This document shows positions 17,739 through 24,321 of a stretch of 62,572 bases of DNA, one piece after another (position 1 is the stretch's first letter; each line of letters opens with the position of its first letter). The stretch is taken from contig CANBVQ010000005.1 in NCBI GenBank assembly GCA_947372925.1, positions 1 through 62,572 on the forward strand, in the 5' to 3' direction. Source of the DNA: Acidimicrobiaceae bacterium. Lineage in GTDB: Bacteria; Actinomycetota; Acidimicrobiia; Acidimicrobiales; RAAP-2. Made by a program: the position numbers and the translations under genes. The notes below the pieces were generated by a model. That model was not told the origin of the DNA, searched no databases, and was given only the letters and a program-made list of their open reading frames with translations.

Positions 17739-19418
17739 ATGGCTGCGAAAGGTCGAATGCGTCGCATCATCGGCGCGGCGCGCTCGTTGCCGACGGCCCT
17801 AGAACGATTAATTGTCGTCTTGGAGCACCGCTACACCCCCATCGCCCGGTTTCGACCCGGAGCCTTTGAGGGTTGGGGATTCCTGTGGCAGCCGGCCCTC
17901 CTGGGGTTTCTCGCCCTCTCCCTGATCTTTGCCGGTAGTTGTTTTGTTGAGAGCCCCTTCAAACTGGAGCTACCAAAGACGTGGTTCTTTGGCGTCCCCG
18001 CCTCGTTGGCCGCGACCAACTTGCCCACGAACGAAACCAAGCTGATGATTTCCATTGTCTTGACGTACGGCGGACTCGTGCTCCTGCTTCGCGTTTGGAT
18101 GCGCTTGGCCGAAGTCGTCAAGTTGCACGCCGGGGCGCCCGACCGAGCCCTCTACTTCATCGTCGCGTTATGGAGCATTCCAATGCTGATCGCGCCACCT
18201 CTTTTCTCGCGCGATGTGTACAGCTACGCCGCCCAGGGGGAAATGACGGCACACGGCATTTCCCCTTACATAATGGGGCCATTCTCCCTTGGCTCTTCGC
18301 CATTCGTCGACCCGGTGGACCCGCTCTGGGGTAACACTCCCGCACCCTACGGACCACTCTTTTTGTATCTCGACGGACTCATTGTTCGCTCCACGCATCA
18401 CCACCAATTGATGTCTACGGTCGGCCTGCGACTTCTCGAACTCGCGGCCGTCGCTCTCTTGGCCTACGCCCTACCTCGACTCGCGCGAGCGCTTGGTCGT
18501 GACGGCGGTGAGGCCATTGTGCTGGGAGCCCTGAACCCTCTCGTGATCTTGACGCTGATCGGGGGAGCGCACAACGACGCCTTGATGGTTGCGCTGCTCG
18601 TCGCCGGACTGATGTTTGCGACGCGCCGTCGACTCTGGCTGGCACTCCTGTTCTGCTCCCTCGCCGCGGCCATCAAGGCCCCGGCCGCGCTCGGTCTCGT
18701 CTACGTGGCCTGGACCTGGCTAGCCCCGGGGGCCAATGAACGTGTCACTCGACTACGCGAGTTCCCCGTTGTCGTGATTCGGATGATCCGCACTCGCCTC
18801 CGCCCGTTGGTGGCGGGCGCCGTCGTGTCGACCGTGACACTGCTCATCTGCACGCACCTGGCCGGATTCGGCTTTGGCTGGGTCAAGAATTTGGCCACGC
18901 CCGGCACGGTGCGCAGTTGGGCCGCCCCCGCAACGGCTCTCGGCATGGCCATTACCGGGCTCTGCCACTCGGTGGGATTTGATGTCTCGATGGCCCCGAT
19001 CTTGTCGGTCACCCGACTCCTCGGCCTGTTGACGGCCGTGGGCATGTCAATCTTCCTGCTCTGGCGGGCCCAATCCCGAGGCTGGGTGCGGTCCCTCGGA
19101 ATGTCGCTGCTGCTCTTCGTGGTGCTGGGTCCGGTGGTACAGCCCTGGTACTTGGTGTGGGGCCTGATTGTCCTGGCCGCGTCGTATCAGGGCCGGGAGC
19201 ACTTCTGGCTCCTCGCCCTCTCCATTACCAGTCCCTTTCTGGGTCTGCCCGGGGCCCGAGACCTGCTGGCCAGCCTGGTCCACGCCCCACTTCTCTTGAT
19301 GGCGCTGGCTCTAATTATCCTGATGGGAGCGTTATTAGTACCGTTGGGTCGGTGGACTCAGTGGTCGTGGCCCGAAGTTGACGATCGCTTAGAGCGACTC
19401 GGTCTCACGGCAGAATAA
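17739..19418 (+). CDS. mptB: Polyprenol-phosphate-mannose-dependent mannosyltransferase, MptA/MptB-like
   Basis: This 559-residue protein has about 12 hydrophobic segments and the GT-C signature of the alpha-1,6-mannosyltransferases that build the lipomannan core in mycobacteria. These are the Asp159 of the SRDVYSY loop, HGISPYIMGP, and NTPAPYGPLFLYLDG. Such enzymes use lipid-linked mannose on the outer face of the membrane. I chose ATG 17739 because AGAGGAG lies 5 nt upstream. The glycan product in this organism is unknown, so the symbol is by similarity only. Confidence 0.8.
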   Translation: MAAKGRMRRIIGAARSLPTALERLIVVLEHRYTPIARFRPGAFEGWGFLWQPALLGFLALSLIFAGSCFVESPFKLELPKTWFFGVPASLAATNLPTNETKLMISIVLTYGGLVLLLRVWMRLAEVVKLHAGAPDRALYFIVALWSIPMLIAPPLFSRDVYSYAAQGEMTAHGISPYIMGPFSLGSSPFVDPVDPLWGNTPAPYGPLFLYLDGLIVRSTHHHQLMSTVGLRLLELAAVALLAYALPRLARALGRDGGEAIVLGALNPLVILTLIGGAHNDALMVALLVAGLMFATRRRLWLALLFCSLAAAIKAPAALGLVYVAWTWLAPGANERVTRLREFPVVVIRMIRTRLRPLVAGAVVSTVTLLICTHLAGFGFGWVKNLATPGTVRSWAAPATALGMAITGLCHSVGFDVSMAPILSVTRLLGLLTAVGMSIFLLWRAQSRGWVRSLGMSLLLFVVLGPVVQPWYLVWGLIVLAASYQGREHFWLLALSITSPFLGLPGARDLLASLVHAPLLLMALALIILMGALLVPLGRWTQWSWPEVDDRLERLGLTAE

Positions 19419-19422
19419 CGGG

Positions 19423-19452
19423 CCTCTACCCAGTCTCATCAGGGTAAAGAGG
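19423..19452. terminator. Bidirectional terminator-like hairpin between convergent genes
   Basis: CCTCTACCC pairs with GGGTAAAGAGG (two extra As) around a 10-nt loop, between the ends of the mptB-like and GNAT genes. There is no strong T-run. Confidence 0.4.
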
Positions 19453-19475
19453 TAGTTTCGTCGCGAACGTCCGCG

Positions 19476-20006
19476 TTAGTGCTGGTCGGGGATGACGAAT
19501 TGGTACTCGACGACGTCGAGCCACTTGCCGTGCTTGCGACCGACTTCGAATTCGGTCCCGACCAGGCGAAATCCGACTTTTTCGTGGAGACGGATGGATC
19601 CCTCGTTTTCACCGACAATTCGGGCAATGAGGGAGTGAAAGCCCAGGTCAGAGGCCATTTCAACCATTTCGCGGAGTAGTACTTCGCCGACACCTCGTCC
19701 GCGGGCCCCGCGGTGGGCGTAGACGGAGCTTTCCACGGTGGTGGCGTAGGCCGCCCGCACCCGAAAGGGTGTAACGACCGCAAATCCAAGAATTCGCTCA
19801 CCCCGGGCCCCAATTTCGCCGAGGTCGTCCTCGTCGTTGATGGCCACGATGCAGGGGTGGGTTCCGAGGTGTTCGTCGATCCACTCCTCCTGCTCCTCCA
19901 GGGTCCGGGGCATGATGTCGAAGGTGACCGTGGTCTCGATTACCTCGGGGTTGTAGATCGCGGCAATGGCCGAAGCATCGGCGCGTTCAACGGGTCTGGT
20001 GTGCAC
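19476..20006 (-). CDS. GNAT N-acetyltransferase, phosphinothricin acetyltransferase-like
   Basis: This 176-residue protein has the Pat-like GNAT pattern: RPVERADASAIAAIYNPEV at the start, TFDIMPRTLEEQEEWI, a YAHRGARGRGVGEVLLREMV acetyl-CoA-binding segment with the R/QxxGxG/A pattern, and NEGSIRLHEKVGFRLVG near the end. Family members acetylate phosphinothricin, methionine sulfoximine or similar amines, and the natural substrate here is unknown. A leaderless GTG at 20006 (TAGCGT 7 nt upstream) fits better than the TTG at 20030. Confidence 0.88.
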   Translation of the reverse strand: MHTRPVERADASAIAAIYNPEVIETTVTFDIMPRTLEEQEEWIDEHLGTHPCIVAINDEDDLGEIGARGERILGFAVVTPFRVRAAYATTVESSVYAHRGARGRGVGEVLLREMVEMASDLGFHSLIARIVGENEGSIRLHEKVGFRLVGTEFEVGRKHGKWLDVVEYQFVIPDQH

Positions 20007-20013
20007 GCCTGCC

Positions 20014-20019
20014 ACGCTA
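20014..20019 (-). promoter_or_regulatory. -10 box (TAGCGT) for leaderless GNAT gene
   Basis: On the minus strand TAGCGT is followed by 7 nt and the GTG at 20006. Confidence 0.35.
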
Positions 20020-20030
20020 GTGGCGCTCAA

Positions 20031-20060
20031 TTGGAAGAATGGGCTTTCGCACGGTAGGAT
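20031..20060 (+). promoter_or_regulatory. Promoter of the tRNA-Thr/tRNA-Met/rpmG cluster
   Basis: A -35 TTGGAA (20031-20036) and -10 TAGGAT (20055-20060) are 18 nt apart. Transcription would begin near 20067, about 20 nt before tRNA-Thr. Confidence 0.65.
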
Positions 20061-20085
20061 TGCCGTTCGTGCCGGAAACGGTTCG

Positions 20086-20158
<73 letters not shown>

Positions 20159-20163
20159 CGCGC

Positions 20164-20240
20164 GGCGGCGTAGCTCAGGTGGTCAGAGCACACGGCTCAT
20201 AATCGTGTTGTCGAGGGTTCGAGTCCCTCCGCCGCTACCA
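20164..20240 (+). tRNA. tRNA-Met (CAT), elongator
   Basis: A 77-nt tRNA with encoded CCA. The acceptor stem GGCGGCG/CGCCGCT is fully paired (first pair G-U), and the loop CTCATAA gives anticodon CAT. It lacks the unpaired 1-72 position and the three G-C pairs of the anticodon stem that mark an initiator, and it resembles actinobacterial elongator tRNA-Met. Confidence 0.9.
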
Positions 20241-20308
20241 GGCGGGGCCCTCGGGTCCCGGATGAATGCAGTAGAAGTAGCAGTACAGACAGAAAGACGG
20301 CGGTATTT

Positions 20309-20473
20309 ATGGCACGGAATGAAAAGCGGATTCAGGTGACCCTCGCGTGCGAGGACTGCAAGCGGCGTAACTACATCACGATGAAGAACAAGGTCAACGA
20401 CCGTGAGCGCATCGAGATGAAGAAGTACTGCCGGTTTGATCGCAAGCACACGAACCACAAGGAAACTCGCTAG
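20309..20473 (+). CDS. rpmG: 50S ribosomal protein L33
   Basis: This is a 54-residue L33, starting [17 protein letters not shown], placed between tRNA-Met and tRNA-Trp as is usual upstream of secE. The zinc-type L33 has two CxxC pairs. Here the first is intact (Cys14, Cys17) but the second reads CRFD (Cys41, Asp44), so one ligand is changed to Asp. Zinc might still be held by three Cys and an Asp or His, or be lost. No clear Shine-Dalgarno precedes the ATG. Confidence 0.93.
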   Translation: MARNEKRIQVTLACEDCKRRNYITMKNKVNDRERIEMKKYCRFDRKHTNHKETR

Positions 20474-20539
20474 AAGCCACCCCCTTGCGGAGTGGTAGGC
20501 TAAAACCCCACGAACTCATCACCTCGGTGAAGAGATCAA

Positions 20540-20612
20540 AGGGCAGTGGCTCAATTGGTAGAGCACCGGTCTCCAAAACCGGTGGTTGGGGGTTCGAGTC
20601 CCTCCTGCCCTG
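20540..20612 (+). tRNA. tRNA-Trp (CCA)
   Basis: A 73-nt tRNA with acceptor stem AGGGCAG/CTGCCCT, anticodon stem-loop CCGGT-CTCCAAA-ACCGG with anticodon CCA, discriminator G and no encoded CCA tail. It is 21 nt upstream of secE and probably co-transcribed with it. Confidence 0.95.
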
Positions 20613-20633
20613 CGTAGAAGTGAAAGAACAAGG

Positions 20634-20930
20634 ATGAACCGCGAACAGAAGCGAATGATGCAGCGACAAGGAGTCGGCGCCGACGGCGCCGTTGCTACTC
20701 GTCGTGCCGTCTCCCCGCAAGACGTTCAGCGTCGCCGTCGCGAACGCGTCGGCGTTCGTCAGTACTTTCGCGAAGTACGCGACGAGATGCGCCAAGTTGC
20801 TTGGCCGTCCCGTCCCGAAGTTGTTAACTACACGACCATCGTCGTGTGTGTTCTCGTCTTCATGTCGTTGTTGATTTTTGGACTGGGCTTTGGATTTTCA
20901 AAGTTCGTAACCTTCCTGTTTCAGAAGTAG
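20634..20930 (+). CDS. secE: Preprotein translocase subunit SecE
   Basis: This is a 98-residue SecE of the short actinobacterial form: a charged N-terminal region, the amphipathic segment YFREVRDEMRQVAWPSRPEV that contacts SecY, and a single membrane helix (about residues 68-92). It is part of the SecYEG channel. ATG 20634 is preferred because upstream codons lie within tRNA-Trp. It is followed 6 nt later by nusG, the standard order. Confidence 0.95.
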   Translation: MNREQKRMMQRQGVGADGAVATRRAVSPQDVQRRRRERVGVRQYFREVRDEMRQVAWPSRPEVVNYTTIVVCVLVFMSLLIFGLGFGFSKFVTFLFQK

Positions 20931-20936
20931 GGCCTG

Positions 20937-21590
20937 ATGAGTGACATTGAATTCGAACAGATTGACGACGAGCTTGTCGAGGATGTTGAGATCGACGAGG
21001 TAGAGATCCTCGAAGAGGAGCCAGCTGCCGAGTCTGCTTTCGATCGTCCCGGACGTTGGTACGTCGTGCGTACCTTCTCGGGTCACGAGAAGAAGGTGCG
21101 CGAAGCACTCGAAGTCGTCATCAAGAACCAGGGTCTGCAAGATGACATTTACGAAATCGTTATTCCCGAAGAGGACGTAACTGAAATTCGTCGTGACAAG
21201 CGCGTCACCACGAAGAAGCGCATCTTCCCCGGCTACATGATGGTTCGCTGCCGCCCCACCGCGGACAACTTCCAAACGATCACCAGCATCCCTTCGGCCA
21301 TTGGCTTCGTGGGTCCCCAGAAGGACAACCCGATTCCATTGACCCGCAAGGAAATCGACGGCATCATTCGCCCCACCATCGAAGGTGTGGAGCAGCCCGT
21401 CAAGCGCAAGACGCCGAAGCACGATTTTTCGATGGGCGAAGAAGTCGAAATCAAGACCGGTCCATTTGCGACCTTCAAGGGTCTTATCGCCGAGATCAAC
21501 GAAGACCAGTTGCGTCTCAAGGTCTTGGTGGACATCTTTGGTCGCGAGACCCCAGTCGAACTTGAGTTCGGCCAAGTGACCAAGAGTTAA
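20937..21590 (+). CDS. nusG: Transcription termination/antitermination protein NusG
   Basis: This 217-residue NusG has an acidic N-terminal extension (about residues 1-38), the NGN domain starting at [15 protein letters not shown] that binds the RNA polymerase clamp, and a C-terminal KOW domain ([23 protein letters not shown]) that contacts Rho or S10. Acidic extensions are common in actinobacterial NusG. It is co-directional with secE and the rplK operon. Confidence 0.96.
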   Translation: MSDIEFEQIDDELVEDVEIDEVEILEEEPAAESAFDRPGRWYVVRTFSGHEKKVREALEVVIKNQGLQDDIYEIVIPEEDVTEIRRDKRVTTKKRIFPGYMMVRCRPTADNFQTITSIPSAIGFVGPQKDNPIPLTRKEIDGIIRPTIEGVEQPVKRKTPKHDFSMGEEVEIKTGPFATFKGLIAEINEDQLRLKVLVDIFGRETPVELEFGQVTKS

Positions 21591-21616
21591 TTCAAGGATT
21601 TGTAAGGAGAACCGCC

Positions 21617-22039
21617 ATGGCTAAGAAGACCATTGCAATTGTGAAGATTCAGCTGCCCGCAGGTGGAGCCACGCCGGCCCCACCAGTAGGTACTGCGCTC
21701 GGGCCCCACGGTATTCAGACCATGGAGTTCTGTAAGCAGTACAACGCCGCGACCGAGAGCATGAAGGGCACCGTTGTGCCTTGCGAAATCTCGATCTACG
21801 ACGACCGTACGTTCACATTCGTATTGAAGACCCCACCAACGCCAGTACTCCTTCGTGAAGCCGCCGGCCTCGCCAAGGGTGCACAGCTCGCCGGTCGTGA
21901 GACCGTCGCCACCGTTTCGTGGGACCAGGTTGAAGAGATTGCCAAGACCAAGTTGCAAGACCTCAACACCGATGACCTCGAGATGGCCAAGTTGCAGGTA
22001 GCGGGCACCGCCCGTTCCATGGGCATCAACGTTCGCTAG
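21617..22039 (+). CDS. rplK: 50S ribosomal protein L11
   Basis: This is a 140-residue L11 of the GTPase-associated centre. The start is supported by AAGGAG 8 nt upstream. The N-terminal proline-rich switch reads [14 protein letters not shown]. The usual form is PPVGPALGQxG, so position 26 is Thr instead of Pro and the Gln is Pro. Those prolines contact thiopeptide antibiotics in known structures. The rest, including the RNA-binding C-terminal domain, looks normal. Confidence 0.97.
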   Translation: MAKKTIAIVKIQLPAGGATPAPPVGTALGPHGIQTMEFCKQYNAATESMKGTVVPCEISIYDDRTFTFVLKTPPTPVLLREAAGLAKGAQLAGRETVATVSWDQVEEIAKTKLQDLNTDDLEMAKLQVAGTARSMGINVR

Positions 22040-22050
22040 GAGATAGACAG

Positions 22051-22767
22051 ATGAAGCACGGTAAGAAGTACAACAACGCCCTCGCGCAAATTGACCGCGA
22101 AGCACTACTCACCCTTTCCGAGGCCGTGGCCAAGGTGAAGGTGACTGCTACCGCCAAGTTCGACGAGACCATCGAGATCGCCTGCCGCCTCGGCGTCGAC
22201 CCTCGTAAGGCCGACCAGATTGTTCGTGGCACCTTGTCGTTGCCCGCCGGTACTGGTAAGACCAACCGCGTGGCCGTCTTCGCCGCCGGTGAAGCGGCCC
22301 AGGCTGCTCGTGACGCCGGAGCCGACGTTGTCGGCGCCGAAGATCTCGTAGCCCAGGTCTCCGGTGGATTCCTGGAGTTCGACATCGCCATCGCGACCCC
22401 AGACCTCATGGGTCAGGTCGGTGGTTTGGGCCGCGTGCTCGGACCCCGTGGTTTGATGCCGAACCCTAAGACCGGCACGGTCACCATGGACGTTGCCAAG
22501 GCCGTTACCGAATTCAAGGGTGGTCGCGTGGAGTACAAGACCGACCGCTTCGGGAACATCCACCTCCGCGTGGGCAAGGCTTCGTTCAGCGAAGCCGACC
22601 TCGTGAAGAACATCAGCGCTGTCGTGGACGAACTGCTCCGTGCCAAGCCTGCGAGCTCGAAGGGTCGCTACCTCATGGGCGTGACCATCAGCTCGACCAT
22701 GGGCCCTGGCATCAAGATCGACCCGCTCCGCGCCCGCGAAGCTGACGAAGTCTTGGTTTCGGCCTAG
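22051..22767 (+). CDS. rplA: 50S ribosomal protein L1
   Basis: This is a 238-residue L1, full length, with [21 protein letters not shown] near the start, the [11 protein letters not shown] and [16 protein letters not shown] segments and a typical C-terminus ([14 protein letters not shown]). L1 forms the stalk near the E site and in many bacteria represses its own rplK-rplA mRNA. It is 11 nt after rplK. A GAGATAGACAG stretch precedes the ATG. Confidence 0.97.
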   Translation: MKHGKKYNNALAQIDREALLTLSEAVAKVKVTATAKFDETIEIACRLGVDPRKADQIVRGTLSLPAGTGKTNRVAVFAAGEAAQAARDAGADVVGAEDLVAQVSGGFLEFDIAIATPDLMGQVGGLGRVLGPRGLMPNPKTGTVTMDVAKAVTEFKGGRVEYKTDRFGNIHLRVGKASFSEADLVKNISAVVDELLRAKPASSKGRYLMGVTISSTMGPGIKIDPLRAREADEVLVSA

Positions 22768-22773
22768 TCCGTT

Positions 22774-22803
22774 TTGACGGCACGCCTCGCGTGCCACTAC
22801 CAT
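22774..22803 (+). promoter_or_regulatory. Promoter of rplJ-rplL
   Basis: A -35 TTGACG (22774-22779) and -10 TACCAT (22798-22803) are 18 nt apart. The spacer is filled by a perfect inverted repeat. Transcription would start near 22810. Confidence 0.65.
22779..22795. repeat. Inverted repeat GGCACGC-CTC-GCGTGCC in the promoter spacer
   Basis: A perfect 7-bp inverted repeat with 3-nt centre lies between the -35 and -10 boxes, just after rplA. It could be the rplKA terminator stem or an operator for a dimeric regulator. Confidence 0.5.
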
Positions 22804-22809
22804 GAACAC

Positions 22810-22983
22810 CCTGCGAGGAAACTCGCACACAGTTTTAGAAGAACGCCAAAGACATCCGGAGTGGGAAACCACGTAAAGGAATCGGTAACGATTCGCCCGA
22901 CGAGGCAGTTCGAGAAGGCCCCAGGCCGGCTCGCACTGGATGTCCAAGGCCCGCCCCGGGCGGCATCCGGTGAAGGAGCGAGT
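22810..22983 (+). ncRNA. L10 leader (ribosomal protein autoregulatory leader)
   Basis: The 170-nt region between the predicted start of transcription and rplJ has no ORF, is GC-rich and can fold into several stems. The last one pairs ACTGGATG (22935-22942) with CATCCGGT (22964-22971), enclosing GCCCG/CGGGC, right before the rplJ ribosome site (GAAGGAG). Known L10 leaders lie in this position and bind L10-L12 to repress or attenuate the operon. The assignment is by position and folding, not by a covariance search. Confidence 0.6.
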
Positions 22984-23688
22984 ATGAACGAAGTAATGAC
23001 CCAAAAGGTCGCAGTTATCGACGAACTGAAGGCCAAGGTCGACAGCACCAAGACGGCCGTCGTCACTGAGTACCGCGGCATGACCGTGGCCGAAATCTCC
23101 GAACTCCGCCGCACTCTTCGTGGCCACGGCGCCGATTTCAAGGTTTTCAAGAACACCCTCGTCCGCCGGGCTATTGCTGGCACCTCCGTGGAGCCCATGA
23201 CCGAGTTCCTCGAGGGCCCTACGGCTATTGCCTTCGTTGACGGTGACGTTTCGGCAGTCGCCAAGACCCTCCGTGACTTCTCCAAGTCCACCCCCACCCT
23301 CGTGGTTAAGGGCGGCGTCCTTGACGGGCGTGTTTTGAGCCTAAAAGACCTGATCGCACTGGCTGACCTGCCAAGCCGCGACGTGCTTTTGGCCCAGTTG
23401 GCTGGCCTCATTGCTTCGCCAATGCGCACCATGGCCGGCCTCATGAAGGCCGTCCCACAATCTCTCGCCTATGGCCTGTCGGCTTTGATCGACTCCAAGG
23501 GCGGCGCACCAGTGAGTGCGACCAAGACCGAAGAGGCCGAGGCACCCGCCCCGGCCGAAGCGGAAGCCGAGGCCCCCGCGGCCGAAGCGACCACCGAGGA
23601 AGCGCCCGAAGCGGCGTCTGACGAAGTGACTGCCGAAGCCGAGGCACTGGCCCCTGAAGCCAGTGAAGAAGCCCCCGCGGCCGAATAA
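22984..23688 (+). CDS. rplJ: 50S ribosomal protein L10 with acidic C-terminal extension
   Basis: This is a 234-residue L10. The RNA-binding N-terminal domain (TEYRGMTVAEISELRR, VFKNTLVRRAI) and the helix that carries L7/L12 dimers (MRTMAGLMKAV region) are normal. About 55 extra residues at the end are almost only Ala, Glu, Pro and Ser. Such a low-complexity acidic tail is unusual and similar tails are found here on L22 and S3. ATG 22984 is supported by GAAGGAG 5 nt upstream. Confidence 0.96.
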   Translation: MNEVMTQKVAVIDELKAKVDSTKTAVVTEYRGMTVAEISELRRTLRGHGADFKVFKNTLVRRAIAGTSVEPMTEFLEGPTAIAFVDGDVSAVAKTLRDFSKSTPTLVVKGGVLDGRVLSLKDLIALADLPSRDVLLAQLAGLIASPMRTMAGLMKAVPQSLAYGLSALIDSKGGAPVSATKTEEAEAPAPAEAEAEAPAAEATTEEAPEAASDEVTAEAEALAPEASEEAPAAE

Positions 23689-23721
23689 CGCAGTATTAAA
23701 CCGAAAGAAAGTAAGGAAATC

Positions 23722-24114
23722 ATGGCTGGAACCCTGACCAAGGAACAAATCCTCGACGGAATCGCCGAATTGACAGTGATTGAGCTCAGCGAGCTCCTCA
23801 CTGCGTTCGAAGAGAAGTTCGGCGTAACTGCAGCTGCCCCCGCGGCCGTTGCTGTTGCCGCACCTGCAGCTGGTGGCGGCGACGCCGGCGCTGCTGACGA
23901 GAAGAGCGACTTTGACGTTGTAATCACCAACGCTGGTGACAAGAAGATCCAGGTGATCAAGGAAGTCCGCACCCTCACCAACCTCGGCTTGAAGGAAGCC
24001 AAGGACCTGGTTGACGCGGCTCCCAAGACCGTCCTCGAGAAGGTCTCCAAGGCCGACGCTGACAAGGCCAAGGCGGCCTTGGAAGCAGCTGGCGCCACCG
24101 TCGAACTCAAGTAG
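23722..24114 (+). CDS. rplL: 50S ribosomal protein L7/L12
   Basis: This 130-residue stalk protein has the N-terminal dimerisation domain ([21 protein letters not shown]), an Ala/Gly hinge (about residues 37-55) and the C-terminal factor-binding domain ([24 protein letters not shown]). It recruits EF-Tu, EF-G and other GTPases to the ribosome. It follows rplJ by 33 nt with GTAAGGA upstream of its ATG, the usual pair. Confidence 0.97.
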   Translation: MAGTLTKEQILDGIAELTVIELSELLTAFEEKFGVTAAAPAAVAVAAPAAGGGDAGAADEKSDFDVVITNAGDKKIQVIKEVRTLTNLGLKEAKDLVDAAPKTVLEKVSKADADKAKAALEAAGATVELK

Positions 24115-24129
24115 TTCACTGGTACGAGA

Positions 24130-24159
24130 GCCCGCTCGGGGGGAGACCCCTGGGCGGGC
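24130..24159 (+). terminator. Attenuator-like hairpin 1 between rplL and rpoB
   Basis: GCCCGC (24130-24135) pairs with GCGGGC (24154-24159), with further G-C pairs inside. No T-run follows, so a partial terminator or RNase site that lowers rpoBC relative to rplJL is a likely role. Confidence 0.5.
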
Positions 24160-24189
24160 ACTTGCGTCCCCACCGACCGGGCACTTGCG
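24155..24189 (+). repeat. 12-bp direct repeat CGGGCACTTGCG in the rplL-rpoB gap
   Basis: The same 12 bases occur at 24155-24166 and 24178-24189. The first copy overlaps the end of hairpin 1 and the second is in the loop of hairpin 2, so the repeats alternate with the stems. Confidence 0.6.
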
Positions 24190-24205
24190 CTCAGCCGTCG
24201 GTGGG
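24169..24205 (+). terminator. Attenuator-like hairpin 2 between rplL and rpoB
   Basis: A perfect 9-bp stem CCCACCGAC (24169-24177)/GTCGGTGGG (24197-24205) with a 19-nt loop. It has no T-run, so Rho-independent termination is uncertain. Confidence 0.5.
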
Positions 24206-24321
24206 CAGTAGCATTAACTCTCCGTGTTTGCGAAAGCGTTTGGTCATGTCACGACCACTCCTCCGCAGACACTTGCTTTGCCATTGCTGTACCCCTGTGA
24301 CCTCGACACGAAGGATTATCT

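Noticed and set aside
20164-20240. Initiator tRNA-Met
   Set aside because: The first acceptor pair is a G-U pair, not the unpaired 1-72 of initiators, and the anticodon stem lacks three successive G-C pairs.
22105-23127. A 340-codon minus-strand frame over rplA, the L10 leader and rplJ
   Set aside because: Antisense to certain genes and crossing a structured RNA. No domain is recognisable.
24155-24189. Direct repeat as an attachment site or insertion scar
   Set aside because: There is no foreign DNA between the copies, only 11 bp, and the location between rplL and rpoB is a normal regulatory gap.
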